From: Amphritea japonica ATCC BAA-1530
GTDB taxonomy: Bacteria; Pseudomonadota; Gammaproteobacteria; Pseudomonadales; Balneatricaceae
Direction of reading: 5' to 3'
Assembly (NCBI RefSeq): GCF_016592435.1
Contig: NZ_AP014545.1
Coordinates: 248,001-312,000 of the forward strand
DNA: 64,000 nt
This document shows positions 52,941 to 63,500 of this stretch, piece after piece (within the stretch, counting starts at the first letter, position 1; every line of letters begins with the position of its first letter). A model generated the notes under the pieces. It worked only from the letters and a program-made list of their open reading frames with translations. It ran no database searches and was not told the origin of the DNA. Both the position numbers and the translations under genes were made by a program.

Positions 52941-53999
52941 TTGATCTCTTTAATCATGGACGATGGATTTCTAATGAAGAATAGAAACAATCCTAAATTA
53001 CACAAAACTTTTTACTTTTGGCTAGCTCTATTTAGTCCAATTCTTATAGCTTTGGATCTTGCCTTTGTTATTTCCTTTTTTAGTCCGGAGCTGATTTTTG
53101 GCTTTTCTGCATCACAAATAAACACTCTTCTCATAGAACTTAAACTACCTATTGCCATCGCAGGGCTCTCAATTCCATTTGTTGCAATGGTTGCATCTAT
53201 TCACAGGTCATCTCAAACAGCTCGCCAAATTGATGTTCAGTCTAATCAGAATATATTTTCAAATCACTTCAAACACTTAGAAGAGTTCAAAAAGTCATAT
53301 TCAGAAGACGCACCTAAAGGATGGGTATCTATCGAATCCTTTTATAAAGATATTTACCCAAACACAATACTTGGTTCATTTACTCCTAATCTTCCAGATA
53401 TAGACCCCAACATCATAATTAAACAGTTGTATCATGATGTTGAAAATGAGCCTTTGGAACTCTTAAATTTTTGCACTGAGAGATATTCCTCAATCTTCCA
53501 TAAAATGGATGTATATCTAGATCTCGAAAACATACCTTATATCAAACCATCTGACATATTAGAACTATTTAGTAAGGTACATTTGGCCATTACGTTACAT
53601 GGGCTTCACCCTTCCCCTTATATAATCACTATAGAGTCTGAAGTATTAATAAGAGAACTTGATAGAATGTATCAAGTATATGATGAGTGTTGGGGCAACA
53701 TAGATTTTATAGAAGGAGCATTAACGAGCATTGATGTTCCTGATCTATATTCTCATATTAATAGTTCATTAGTGCTGAATAGAAGCAGCCTATACACTGG
53801 ATTAGCAATTGCGTACGTATGGTATTACGCTCTATCAGCAACGAATCGGATGCTTATGCTTGAAAATATGACTCTTGAAAAAAAAGAGTATATGGAGACA
53901 ACGATTGCTTCAATTCGCAGTATGACTCTCAACGAATACAATAAGTTTTTTGATGGACAAACAGGCACCATTAAGACGCGATACGGAATAACTTATTGA
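52941..53999 (+). CDS. AT-rich two-TM membrane protein, unknown
   Basis: A 352-residue protein that starts with a TTG behind a strong GGGGAG site; ATGs at 52956 and 52974 are alternatives. Hydrophobic segments at about 26-48 and 70-92 are followed by a long soluble domain. The segment IPFVAMVASIHRSSQTARQI then NHFKHLEEF is a distinctive short signature. Its base composition and codon use (many ATA, TTA, AAA) are unlike the neighbouring core genes, which suggests transfer. The layout resembles membrane effectors of defence systems, but no reverse transcriptase or other partner is present. Function unknown. Confidence 0.6.
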   Translation: MISLIMDDGFLMKNRNNPKLHKTFYFWLALFSPILIALDLAFVISFFSPELIFGFSASQINTLLIELKLPIAIAGLSIPFVAMVASIHRSSQTARQIDVQSNQNIFSNHFKHLEEFKKSYSEDAPKGWVSIESFYKDIYPNTILGSFTPNLPDIDPNIIIKQLYHDVENEPLELLNFCTERYSSIFHKMDVYLDLENIPYIKPSDILELFSKVHLAITLHGLHPSPYIITIESEVLIRELDRMYQVYDECWGNIDFIEGALTSIDVPDLYSHINSSLVLNRSSLYTGLAIAYVWYYALSATNRMLMLENMTLEKKEYMETTIASIRSMTLNEYNKFFDGQTGTIKTRYGITY

Positions 54000-54090
54000 T
54001 AGGTCTAATTTTATGCAAGATTCGACCTCCTACATCTCTACCAAACACAATAATAAAGTATCCTTTCAAGATTGGTTTTTCGCAAACAAA

Positions 54091-54113
54091 AAAGAGAGCC
54101 TAGGGCTCTCTTT
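54091..54113. terminator. Bidirectional terminator after the 352-residue protein
   Basis: Perfect 10-bp arms AAAGAGAGCC and GGCTCTCTTT with a three-base loop, flanked by A and T runs. It lies about 90 bases after the plus-strand gene and 84 bases from the minus-strand 63-residue gene. Confidence 0.8.
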
Positions 54114-54196
54114 AATCTTTTGATCTTAAGCTTTTTCTAGCAACGAGCTACTAGCAAGGGCGAAGCCCGTTCTAGCCACGTCTCAGCCCTTAAACC

Positions 54197-54388
54197 TTAA
54201 TGAACTTCCTCATATTTCCTCTGAATAGCGACCAGCGCTGGTTGTGCTTCCAGCGGTGCATAGGCGATAGCCTGGTCGAAGAGTTCTTTGTTTTCCTCGG
54301 AAAGGCGTTCATCTTCATTCATGGCAGAGAGTTTCTGCATCGCTTCGATAAACTTGGGGTGTTGTTTCTGTTTCTTGGCCGGTTTCAT
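54197..54388 (-). CDS. Small helical protein, unknown
   Basis: A 63-residue protein, basic at the N-terminus (KPAKKQKQHPKF) and acidic in the middle (NEDERLSEENKELFDQA). AAGGAGATAA precedes the ATG, so translation is likely. There is no membrane segment. It follows the parvulin gene by 44 bases on the same strand. I do not recognise the family. Confidence 0.65.
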   Translation of the reverse strand: MKPAKKQKQHPKFIEAMQKLSAMNEDERLSEENKELFDQAIAYAPLEAQPALVAIQRKYEEVH

Positions 54389-54432
54389 AGGAATTATCTC
54401 CTTAAGTTGGCGACTGTATCGCAGTTAATGGC

Positions 54433-54711
54433 TTAGCTGCGATAGAGGGTCTGAATAAGATGAAAACCAAACTTTGTTTTCACCGGTCCGTGGATTTCCA
54501 GTACTTTCTTGCGGAAAACCACATTGTCGAACGCTTTTACCATGGTGCCTGGCCGGAATTCGCCCAGATCACCACCCCGTTTGGCAGAGTTGCAGATAGA
54601 GTAACGTTTTGCCAGACGGGCAAAGTCCTCCCCTTTCTCCAATTGTTGCTTAAGCTTGTCGGCTTCCGCTTTTGTCTTCACCAGAATATGCCGCGCTGAT
54701 GCTACAGCCAT
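54433..54711 (-). CDS. ppiC: Parvulin-type peptidyl-prolyl isomerase
   Basis: A 92-residue single-domain parvulin. ASARHILVKTKAEADKL at the N-terminus, GGDLGEFRPGTMVKAFDNVVF and the C-terminal KTKFGFHLIQTL are standard. There is no signal peptide, so it is cytosolic, like E. coli PpiC. It lies between dbpA and the 63-residue gene on the minus strand. Confidence 0.94.
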   Translation of the reverse strand: MAVASARHILVKTKAEADKLKQQLEKGEDFARLAKRYSICNSAKRGGDLGEFRPGTMVKAFDNVVFRKKVLEIHGPVKTKFGFHLIQTLYRS

Positions 54712-54744
54712 ATTAAAATACCTTCGTTGACCGAGTAAACTTTT

Positions 54745-56127
54745 TTACAGCATTCTTACTTTAAAACGGCGGCCTTTGATCTTGCCGTCCACCAGTCGGC
54801 TATGCGCTTTACGGGCTTCTTCCCGTTTTACGGCTACATAGGCAGCATAGTCATAGATATTAATTTTACCTACCACACTGCCATCAATGCCGGCTTCACC
54901 GGTCAGTGCGCCGAGGATATCGCCTGGACGTATCTTATCTTTTCGACCACCGGCGATGCAGAGAGTTCGCATAACCGGTTTTATCGGTTCATCGGTGCTG
55001 GTCTTTTTCAGACGGCTGAGTGACTCGGTCTGGAGCATTTGCGACAGGTATTCACTGATGGTATCCAGCTTATACTGTTCGGAATCACGGTAGAGGCTGA
55101 TTGCCATGCCCTCTTTTCCGGCACGGCCGGTACGTCCGATACGGTGTACATAGATTTCCGGATCACGGGGCAGGTCGTAATTGATGACCAGCGACAGGTC
55201 GCTGATGTCCAGTCCACGGGCGGCTACATCAGTGGCGATAAGGATGGTATTGCTGCGGTTGGCAAACTGTACCAGTACCTGATCGCGGTCACGCTGATCC
55301 AGATCACCGTGCAGGGCTGCGGCGAAGTAGCCCAGGTTACGCAGGTGGTCTGACACTTCCCGGCACTGATCTTTGGTGTTGCAGAAAATGACAGTGGATT
55401 CAGGGCTGAAGTGGCTCAGCACCCGCGCCAGCGCGTCTGGTTTTTTGGTTTTCTCCAGGCTGTAGAAGGACTGCTCGATCTGACTGGTGCTGTGCACTGA
55501 TTCGACGGTGATTTCGACCGGATCGACCTGAAGATCTGAACTGAGCTTTTTAATGCCATCAGGGTAGGTGGCTGAGAACAGCAGGGTTTGACGTTTTTTT
55601 GGGGTATTTCTGATCACTCCATCGATCTGCTCGTAAAAGCCCATATCGAGCATCCGGTCCGCTTCGTCGAGGACAACGGTCGTGCACCGGGACAGATCCA
55701 GTTTGCCTTTACGGATCAAATCCTGAATACGGCCGGGGGTGCCAACGATGATATGCGCGCCATGTTCCAGTGAACCGATCTGCGGGCCGACCGACTGGCC
55801 GCCACAGAGGGTCACTAGTTTCAGATTGTTCTTAAACCGTGCCAGGCGACGAATCTCCTGCGCTACCTGGGTACTGAGTTCCCGGGTGGGGCAGAGCACT
55901 AATGCCTGAGTACCGAAGTCCCGCTGATTGATTTTTAGCAGCAGTCCGATACCAAAGGCGGCGGTTTTACCGCTACCGGTTTTTGCTTTGGCAATAATAT
56001 CTTTATCGGCCAGGGCGTGAGGCAGGCTGCGTGCCTGGATCGGGGTCATCTCCTTGTAGCCAAGGTCAGCCAGGTTGCTGAGCATAGTAGGAGGCAGGTT
56101 CAGGGAGGAAAAAGAGGTATCAGACAC
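54745..56127 (-). CDS. dbpA: ATP-dependent RNA helicase DbpA
   Basis: A DEAD-box helicase of 460 residues acting in large-subunit ribosome assembly. Q motif LGYKEMTPIQ, Walker A AKTGSGKT, DEADRMLDMG, SATYP and HRIGRTGRAG are visible. The C-terminal domain (about 385-460, LCIAGGRKDKIRPGDILGAL) matches the 23S hairpin-92-binding domain specific to DbpA. The open frame reaches 56151 at a TTG; a GTG at 56127 fits the E. coli N-terminus better. Confidence 0.93.
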   Translation of the reverse strand: MSDTSFSSLNLPPTMLSNLADLGYKEMTPIQARSLPHALADKDIIAKAKTGSGKTAAFGIGLLLKINQRDFGTQALVLCPTRELSTQVAQEIRRLARFKNNLKLVTLCGGQSVGPQIGSLEHGAHIIVGTPGRIQDLIRKGKLDLSRCTTVVLDEADRMLDMGFYEQIDGVIRNTPKKRQTLLFSATYPDGIKKLSSDLQVDPVEITVESVHSTSQIEQSFYSLEKTKKPDALARVLSHFSPESTVIFCNTKDQCREVSDHLRNLGYFAAALHGDLDQRDRDQVLVQFANRSNTILIATDVAARGLDISDLSLVINYDLPRDPEIYVHRIGRTGRAGKEGMAISLYRDSEQYKLDTISEYLSQMLQTESLSRLKKTSTDEPIKPVMRTLCIAGGRKDKIRPGDILGALTGEAGIDGSVVGKINIYDYAAYVAVKREEARKAHSRLVDGKIKGRRFKVRML

Positions 56128-56216
56128 GGTGTACTCGGGATCAGGATTCAATTGGCCGCCAGTATACCTGATATGGGTGATTATCGCTGCTTTGTCGCGT
56201 GCGATAGGCAGGCCGA

Positions 56217-57086
56217 TTATCCGGCAGAGATAAGAGGCTTCAGTGCCTTTGCGCTGGGTTGGAGAAACTCGCTGATATCACCGTCCAGTTTTAGCGAGAG
56301 GAGTTCGTCGGCGCGGGTTTTTCCCCGGGTGATCGCTGCGATAGGGATATTCAGTTGCGCCGCTTGTTTGCAGAAGCGAAAGCCGGAGTAAACCATCAGT
56401 GATGAACCGACAACCAGTAGTGCGTCCGATTGTTTGAGGCTATTCAATGCGCTGAAAACCCGCTCTTTGGGTACGTTATCGCCGAAAAATACGACATTTG
56501 GCTTCAACATGCCGTCACACTCGGGGCAGTTAGTCACCTTGAAACCGCTGAAATCGATGCCGTCCAGATCGGCATCGCCGTCCGGTGCTGCCGTAGCGGT
56601 GTACTGGGCAAACGCCGGGTTCTCATCAGCCATCTGCCGGTGTATCTGGTTGCGATCATGGAGTTGGTTACAGGCCATACAAATGACCTGATCGGAGCGC
56701 CCGTGCAGGTCGATTACCTGTTGTTGCCCGGCTTGCTGATGTAGCCGATCGACATTCTGGGTGACCAGCTGCTGGCAATAACCTTTCTGCTCTAATAGTT
56801 GCAAACTTTCATGCACCGCGTTGGGCCGGGCATTCGCCATTAACGGCCAGCCGATCAGGCTTCTGGCCCAGAATCGCTGCCGGGTCGTATGACGGGTCAT
56901 AAAGTCCCGGTGCTGGACCGGTGGCTGACGTTTCCACTCACCATTTTTGTCCCGGTAATCCGGAATCCCGGACTGGGTACTACAGCCGGCACCGGTAAGA
57001 ATAAACAGCCGGGGATGTTGATGGATAAAGTTGGTCAGGGGTTGTGCTACTGATTGCACTGCAGTCTGTTCTATCGAATACGTCAT
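56217..57086 (-). CDS. Sirtuin-type NAD-dependent protein deacylase (class II-like)
   Basis: A 289-residue Sir2 family protein. It has the NAD-binding GAGCSTQSGIPDYRDKNG, TQNVDRLHQQAG, catalytic His in LHGRSD and zinc Cys pairs CMAC and CPEC. PNVVFFGDNVP and GSSLMVYSG complete the core. The pattern is nearest to the SIRT4-like class II group; the target proteins are unknown. It lies upstream of dbpA on the same strand and after the malate synthase terminator. Confidence 0.92.
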   Translation of the reverse strand: MTYSIEQTAVQSVAQPLTNFIHQHPRLFILTGAGCSTQSGIPDYRDKNGEWKRQPPVQHRDFMTRHTTRQRFWARSLIGWPLMANARPNAVHESLQLLEQKGYCQQLVTQNVDRLHQQAGQQQVIDLHGRSDQVICMACNQLHDRNQIHRQMADENPAFAQYTATAAPDGDADLDGIDFSGFKVTNCPECDGMLKPNVVFFGDNVPKERVFSALNSLKQSDALLVVGSSLMVYSGFRFCKQAAQLNIPIAAITRGKTRADELLSLKLDGDISEFLQPSAKALKPLISAG

Positions 57087-57122
57087 AGGGGTAGTGTAAT
57101 CGCTACGGTCAGGGAGACCAAA

Positions 57123-57147
57123 AAAAACCGCGCAGTGCGCGGTTTTT
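57123..57147 (-). terminator. Rho-independent terminator after glcB
   Basis: Perfect 11-bp arms AAAAACCGCGC and GCGCGGTTTTT with a three-base loop, with a T-run on the minus strand. It lies about 40 bases after the glcB stop. Confidence 0.9.
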
Positions 57148-57186
57148 ATCTCTTATAAGAGTCTGTGTTAAGGCTGATGTTCGGCC

Positions 57187-59364
57187 TTATTTACCCTGCT
57201 TTGCTTTAGCTTCAAGGCGACGACGGTGCAAGACCGGCTCGGTGTAACCGTTTGGCTGAATACGACCCTGAATCACCAGTTCCAATGCAGCCTGGAAAGC
57301 AACGCTGTTATCGAAGTCCGGCGCCATTGGGCGGTAACCCGGATCGGCAGCGTTCTGACGATCAACGACCGCAGCCATTCGCTGCAGTGTTTCCATTACC
57401 TGCGCTTCAGAGCAGATGCCGTGATGCAGCCAGTTAGTGATGTGCTGGCTGGAGATCCGCAGTGTTGCGCGGTCTTCCATCAGGCCTACATCGTTGATAT
57501 CAGGCACTTTGGAACAGCCAATGCCGTCATCAACCCAGCGCACAACATAGCCAAGGAGTCCCTGAGCATTGTTGTCCAGCTCGTTCTGAATCTCATCGGC
57601 AGACCAGTTAGGGTCAGTTGCAACCGGCACAGTGAGGATATCGTCCAGGCTGGCGCGATCACGAATTTTCAGTTCTTCCTGGCGGGCAAATACATCAACC
57701 TTGTGATAATGCAATGCGTGCAGTGCCGCAGCCGTCGGTGATGGAACCCAGGCGGTGTTAGCGCCGGACAGTGGATGCGCGATCTTGGCTTCCAGCATGT
57801 TGGCCATCTGATCAGGAATCGCCCACATACCTTTACCGATCTGCGCACGACCCTGCAGGCCACAAGCTAATCCGTTATCGACGTTCCAGTCCTCGTAAGC
57901 GCCAATCCAGGCAGCGGCTTTCATTTCGCCTTTGCGAATCATCGGGCCGGCTTCCATTGAGGTATGAATCTCGTCGCCGGTACGGTCCAGGAAACCGGTG
58001 TTGATAAAGACAACACGGTCTTTGGCAGCGCGGATACACTCTTTCAGGTTAACCGTGGTACGACGTTCTTCATCCATGATGCCCATTTTCAGGGTGAAAG
58101 TGTCCAGACCCAGCGCAGTTTCGATACGACCAAACAGTTCGTTGGCGAACGCTACTTCTTCCGGTCCGTGCATCTTCGGCTTAACGATATACATAGAGCC
58201 GGTGGTGGTGTTGCTGAACTGACCGGTACCTTTGACATCGTGGATGGAGATCAGGCTGGTAAGCATGCCGTCCATGATTCCTTCAGGGATCTCATAGCCT
58301 TCTTTGTCAATAATGGCGTTGTTGGTCATCAGATGACCAACGTTACGCACGAACATCAGGCTGCGGCCCTTCAGGCTTACTTCTGTGCCATCAACACCGG
58401 TGTACTTACGGTCGGGGTTCATGCTGCGGGTGAAGGTTTTACCACCTTTTGAGACCTCTTCAGTCAGGTCGCCCTTCATCAGTCCCAGCCAGTTTTTATA
58501 AGCAACGACCTTGTCTTCAGCATCGACCGCAGCAACGGAGTCTTCACAGTCCATAATCGCGGTTAGCGCGGCTTCGACGACGATATCGCTGATACCTGCA
58601 GCATCGGTAGAGCCTATCTGGCTGCTACGGTCTACTTTAATATCCAGATGCAGGCCGTTGTGTTTCAGCAGTATTGAGCTGGGTGCAGCGGCATCACCGT
58701 TGTAACCGATCAGCTGTGATTCATCCTGCAGACCGGTTTCTGTGCCGTTTGTCAGGGTGATTACCAGCTTGTTGTCGACGATGCTGTAACGCACCGAGTC
58801 TTTGTGGCAGCCAGCAGCCAGAGGGGCTGCTTCATTCAGGGTGTTACGGGCAAATTCGATGACTTTCGCGCCACGTACCGGGTTATATGCCGCGGTAATA
58901 TCAGCGCCATCGGCCTCGGAGATCGCATCGGTGCCGTAGAGCGCGTCATACAGGCTGCCCCAGCGGGCATTCGCAGCGTTCAGTGCGAAGCGAGCATTCA
59001 TGACGGGCACTACCAGTTGAGGACCTGCCATGGTGGCCATTTCCGGATCAACATTGCTGGTTGTAGCGGAGAAGTCTTCGCCTTCAGGCAGCAGGTAATT
59101 GATCTCCTGCAGGAAAGCTTTGTAGGCGGCAAAGTCAAAACCGCTCGCCCGGTTTTCCCGGTGCCAGCTATCAATTTGCTCTTGAATAGCATCACGCTTG
59201 GCCAGCAGTGCACGGTTTTTAGGCGCCAGATCGTGAACGATTGCGTCCAGTCCCGACCAGAACTGCTCTTCGGTAACGCCGGTACCCGGAATAACCTGCT
59301 GGTTTACAAAGTTGTAAAGCACCTCAGCAACCTGAAGGCCGCCAGCTTGAATACGTTGACTCAT
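57187..59364 (-). CDS. glcB: Malate synthase G
   Basis: Condenses glyoxylate and acetyl-CoA to malate. At 725 residues it has the long single-chain form of isoform G. It shows [17 protein letters not shown]-like [36 protein letters not shown] with the catalytic Arg, and [17 protein letters not shown]. It works in glyoxylate or glycolate use. It is monocistronic by position: a terminator lies downstream and a 313-bp gap upstream. The gap shows no recognised riboswitch. Confidence 0.97.
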   Translation of the reverse strand: MSQRIQAGGLQVAEVLYNFVNQQVIPGTGVTEEQFWSGLDAIVHDLAPKNRALLAKRDAIQEQIDSWHRENRASGFDFAAYKAFLQEINYLLPEGEDFSATTSNVDPEMATMAGPQLVVPVMNARFALNAANARWGSLYDALYGTDAISEADGADITAAYNPVRGAKVIEFARNTLNEAAPLAAGCHKDSVRYSIVDNKLVITLTNGTETGLQDESQLIGYNGDAAAPSSILLKHNGLHLDIKVDRSSQIGSTDAAGISDIVVEAALTAIMDCEDSVAAVDAEDKVVAYKNWLGLMKGDLTEEVSKGGKTFTRSMNPDRKYTGVDGTEVSLKGRSLMFVRNVGHLMTNNAIIDKEGYEIPEGIMDGMLTSLISIHDVKGTGQFSNTTTGSMYIVKPKMHGPEEVAFANELFGRIETALGLDTFTLKMGIMDEERRTTVNLKECIRAAKDRVVFINTGFLDRTGDEIHTSMEAGPMIRKGEMKAAAWIGAYEDWNVDNGLACGLQGRAQIGKGMWAIPDQMANMLEAKIAHPLSGANTAWVPSPTAAALHALHYHKVDVFARQEELKIRDRASLDDILTVPVATDPNWSADEIQNELDNNAQGLLGYVVRWVDDGIGCSKVPDINDVGLMEDRATLRISSQHITNWLHHGICSEAQVMETLQRMAAVVDRQNAADPGYRPMAPDFDNSVAFQAALELVIQGRIQPNGYTEPVLHRRRLEAKAKQGK

Positions 59365-59624
59365 AATTTACTGCCCCGTTGTAGTAGTCCCGAATCCGGA
59401 GGGAGGCAACCGGATCAGATCGTTTTTTGTATGCCGAAATCCAGTGGCTCCTATCAGCGCGGCTGGTCTTTGACGGCTTGTGCGTTGCAACAATATCGTA
59501 ATTAAGCAGGCCTGTCGCCCCTGACCAAGCCTAAAGTATGAGGTTTACTCCCTAGAAGGGGGGGTATTCATTTCACATTGTGGAAAAGTGCCGGAGAGGA
59601 CTGGGGGTGGTCGTCTTTTGTGCT
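59365..59624. promoter_or_regulatory. glcB upstream region
   Basis: This part of the 313-bp gap probably contains the glcB promoter on the minus strand. A short dyad ATCCGG/CCGGAT flanks 59393-59416. I looked for glycine-aptamer motifs and found none. No gene is supported. Confidence 0.4.
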
Positions 59625-59653
59625 AAAAAAAAGCCGCCACAGGCAGCTTTTTT
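59625..59653 (-). terminator. Terminator after the DUF4870 gene
   Basis: A/T-flanked stem (AAAAAAGCCGCC against GGCAGCTTTTTT, one mismatch) with a short loop, 25 bases after the stop of the minus-strand DUF4870 gene. The minus strand carries the T-run. Confidence 0.75.
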
Positions 59654-59677
59654 ATCGCGGACTTGTTGCTCTGATAC

Positions 59678-60028
59678 TCAGAACAACCAGCTGGTAGGCT
59701 GGGGCAGAGGCTGCTGTTTATCAAGAGCGCTCAGGCCTTTGACACAGCGGACGATAAACCAGATAAGGTTGAACAGCAGGATCAGGAAGCCGATCATGAT
59801 GCCCGTTGTGATCAGGCCGATCACTGTATATAGCACACCCATCCAGAACGTTCGGATCTGCCACTGGTAATGGGTCTTTAACCACTCAGGAGCGTCGCCT
59901 TTATTGATATACGCCATAATCAGACCGATCAGGCCGGTGATACCCAATACCAGACTTACCAGATAGAGGATGTAGATGATTTTGGCATTGCCGCCTTTGT
60001 CCTTTTGCATCTCAGCAACATCATTCAT
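59678..60028 (-). CDS. DUF4870 family membrane protein
   Basis: A 116-residue protein with hydrophobic helices at about 16-44 (IIYILYLVSLVLGITGLIGL), 62-85 and 85-103. The motif EWLKTHYQWQIRTFW and the ending FIVRCVKGLSALDKQQP are typical of the DUF4870/Tic20-like group. Function unknown. It lies 26 bases after the thioesterase gene on the same strand. Confidence 0.85.
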   Translation of the reverse strand: MNDVAEMQKDKGGNAKIIYILYLVSLVLGITGLIGLIMAYINKGDAPEWLKTHYQWQIRTFWMGVLYTVIGLITTGIMIGFLILLFNLIWFIVRCVKGLSALDKQQPLPQPTSWLF

Positions 60029-60054
60029 TCGCGCTTTTCTCCTTGCTTTACATA

Positions 60055-60468
60055 TTAAGAAATATTGTCACGGATTATATCTGGCAGAGGCACGGAACGA
60101 CCAGTGTTATGATCCATCCACACTACTTTTGAGTAGCCTTCACTGCATAATTCATCAGGGTTTTCGGCGGTACTGAGTTCGTACCAGACCATAAAGCTGC
60201 TGCGACCGATCTCACCGATTAAACAATTTATGTTTATCGTCGCTGGGTAGTTGATTGGCCGTAAAAAAGTACAGCCGACATTGATCACCACTGGATCGGT
60301 ACCGTTGCCATCCATGCTCGCACCAATCTTGGCCAGAAGCTGAACCCGCGCTTCCTCTAAGTAGCGCATATAAAGTGCGTTATTAACGTGCCCGTAGGCA
60401 TCCATATCGCCCCAGCGAACCGGTATCTGGCATTGGTATAATGATCGGCGATTCTGGCTTTCGCTCAT
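60055..60468 (-). CDS. Acyl-CoA thioesterase, 4HBT hot-dog family
   Basis: A 137-residue hot-dog thioesterase. The motif VRWGDMDAYGHVNNALYMRYLEEAR contains the catalytic Asp and the HxNNxxY signature of the 4-hydroxybenzoyl-CoA thioesterase/YbgC type. It hydrolyses acyl-CoAs; chain preference is unknown. It lies between the mechanosensitive channel and DUF4870 genes on the minus strand. Confidence 0.88.
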   Translation of the reverse strand: MSESQNRRSLYQCQIPVRWGDMDAYGHVNNALYMRYLEEARVQLLAKIGASMDGNGTDPVVINVGCTFLRPINYPATININCLIGEIGRSSFMVWYELSTAENPDELCSEGYSKVVWMDHNTGRSVPLPDIIRDNIS

Positions 60469-60510
60469 AGCAGTTTTCCTTTTGCTCTGTTTTTATAGTG
60501 ATGATATTAC

Positions 60511-63500
60511 TCAGTGTTTATCATCAGTATCGTTGTTTTTATCGGCATCGTTGCTTTTCAGATGTAGATCCATCTGAGGGAAGGCGACCTCTATATTGTG
60601 TTCACGGAATAGTTGATCGATCGCCAGATGCAGTTCATGAATTGTCCGGGTGCGCATATCCATTGAGCTGATATAGGTGCGCAGTTCAAAATCCAGAGTG
60701 CTGTTGCCAAAGGCGAGGAAATAGGCCATCGGCTCGGGTTCTGAGAGGACGTTGTTGCTTGCTTCTGCGGCCTGCAGCAACAGTTTTGTGACCTGATCGG
60801 TATCTGAGCCGTAGGCGACACCGACGGGGATAACCACCCGGGTAATGGCGTCCGTCAATGACCAGTTGATCAGCTGGTCGGTGATAAACGTCTTATTAGG
60901 GATGATGACCTCTTTACGATCCCAGTCAGTGATCGTGGTTGCCCTGATCTGAATGCGGCTGACGCTGCCGGTTACGCCACCGATAGTGACGGTATCGCCG
61001 ATGCGTACCGGCTTCTCGAACAGAATGATCAGACCCGAAACGAAGTTTGCGACGATCTCTTGCAGACCAAAGCCCAAGCCAACACCCATCGCTGCGATCA
61101 GCCACTGCAATTTGCCCCATTCGAGGCCGAGAAAGTTAAGAAAACTGATCAGGCCAATGATGATAAGGGAGTACTTCAGCAGGGTTGAGATGGCAAAACT
61201 GGTTCCGTGCGCCAGGGGCAGGTAATTGAGGATCAGTAGCTCTACCAGGCTGGGCAGGTTGCGTGCGGCTATGAAGGTGATGGTTAGCGCCGCCAGAGCA
61301 AAGACTATCTGTTTCAGGGTGATCAGGCTCAGTACGCCCTCTTCCGCGCTCTCGGTGGTCCAGAGTGTGACAGTGTCCAGCACGTCCAGCGCCGGAAGAG
61401 TCCAGCCGAGGGTGAACCAGGCCAGTGTCAGAAAGATCAGTGTCGTCACTGTCTTTAACAGCATGGTGCCCTGTTCTGAGATGGTCTGAAGATCGATAAA
61501 GTTCTCTTGCAGGGGCGGTGGCGGATCTTTTTGCTCCTCCCGGGCGGAGAGTATTTCCGCTCGGCGGGCCAGCGCCTGAGCAAAATGCAGCTTGCGTTCC
61601 TCTATCAGCAGCCAGCGCCGTCCCAAATGAAAAATCAGGTAGGCAAGAATGCCGATACAGACCAGGAGAAACATCAACCCAATGAGAATGCTGGCGGACA
61701 GGGTGTAGCCCCAGAGAATCAGCCCGGCCATCGCAATATTGAATGCGATAATGATACCGATCCAGAGGCTGATGTTGCTCCAGAACCCTGACTTATCAAC
61801 ACTGTCCAGCCGCTGTGATGCGGTATGCCTCAGGCTGATCCAGAATAGTGTAAAACCGATAGTGATCAGCAACAGGGTAAGTCGTGCAGGGCCTGCGGTA
61901 ACGATATCGCTGCCACTGAGGTCGAGTAGAAAGAGAATGGCAATCAGGGGGGTGTTAACCCAGAACAATCCACGAAGCCGTTTTTTCAAAGTGCTGGTGG
62001 TGCTTGGTGGCAGGCTAAACTGTCCCTGCAACAGGCCGTAGGGTTGCTGTAACCACTGCATGACGGTGAGATAGAGCCAGCTAATCAGGGCGAGCATATA
62101 AAAGAGGTTCTGGAGAGGTGCATCGTCGCCGTTTAGCTGCCTCCCGAGGGTATAAAGGAAGAGGGGGATGGGGAGCGCAACTAACGGCCCGTATAGCAAG
62201 GGACGAACGGTATGGCTGATGTGATCTTCGCTGACATTGCCGAGCTGCTTACACCAGAGAGGCTGGCGTCTGTTCAGATAGCGGCGACAGAATATGGCAA
62301 CCGCAAGAGAGGCCAGAAACAGCGATATCGGCAGTGACAGTTTGCTGGCAAGCTGATCAAAATGCGGCTGCAACAAATGGGGCAATTCACCACCGACGGT
62401 GAGGCTGCCACTTAGAATTTGCGCAGGCCATTGTGCTGTTATGGGCTCGGCGCTGGGGAGCCAGAGAAGGTGTTTGTTAAACAATGCCTTACTGTCGCTG
62501 ATCTGCAGATTAAACTGCTTCTGAATCAGGAGTAATTGAGACAGTTCACTGATCTGCTTTTGCTGAAGTGTGCGTTGCTCCTGTGTCAGTTCGCTCAGGC
62601 TGGCTTCCAATTCGGAGAGCTTGGTTCGTTGCTGTGCCGATAGGCCTTCTGTCGCGGGTGGCTGGATAGGCTGGCTGAGGGTTAACTGACTTAAACGCAA
62701 TTCTTTTAGTCGGTTTTGGGTTGTTGTTGATTTCAGTGTTTTAGGTAGCTGCTGTATATGTTTACGCACCTCAGAACCGGTATAGCCCAGTCCTAAGTCC
62801 AGCTGTAACTGAATCGCTTCATATGTTTGGCGGATAACCTGTAGCTGCTGTTCCAGTTGTTTTCGACGAAGGGCGGTTTTCTCTGTTTCAGCAAGCCCCT
62901 GGCGGATCAGTTCGGCGGTTTCATTGTTTCGGCTGAGTGCCTGCTGGAGTACAGGGTTACTGTCGGTTTCCGAGGAATCAAGCTGGCTCAGGGTTTTTTC
63001 AGCGGCAGCCCTGTTTGCCTGCTGTAGTCGAAGTTCCGCCTGGTTTATCCATTGGGTGTAATTTTGAATACTGCTTTCAAGATGTTTTTGGTTTAGTAGC
63101 GCCAGCTCTGTCCGGCCGGGAAGCGCCAGTATTTCCAACTCGGTGACTTCCAGCGCCGATTCCAGTGCCAGTTGCTTATACCTGAATGCTTCATCTCTGA
63201 GCTTTTGCAGCTCTGTTGTTTGTGTGGCGGCAGGCGTAGCGGGAACAGAGCTGTTAAGCTGTTGTTCTAATGAGGATTGTTTTTCGCGCTGGCTTAACAG
63301 ATATTTGTCGCTGTCACGCAGGGTACGCTTGAGCTCGTCCCGGCTTTGCTCCAGATCGATAAGTCTGGCTTTTGTCTTGACCAGCAGGGGCTGGAGTTCA
63401 TCTTCAGCAATGTTTGTGGCGGGGAGTTCTGAGTCAGACTGAGGTGTAGATTTTTTTGCCTGTTCCAGTTGCTGTGGCAGCGTTTCAATTTCGCGGCGCA

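Noticed and set aside
59365-59677. Glycine riboswitch upstream of glcB
   Set aside because: Known for malate synthase in some marine bacteria, but the aptamer core sequences are not present on the minus strand here.
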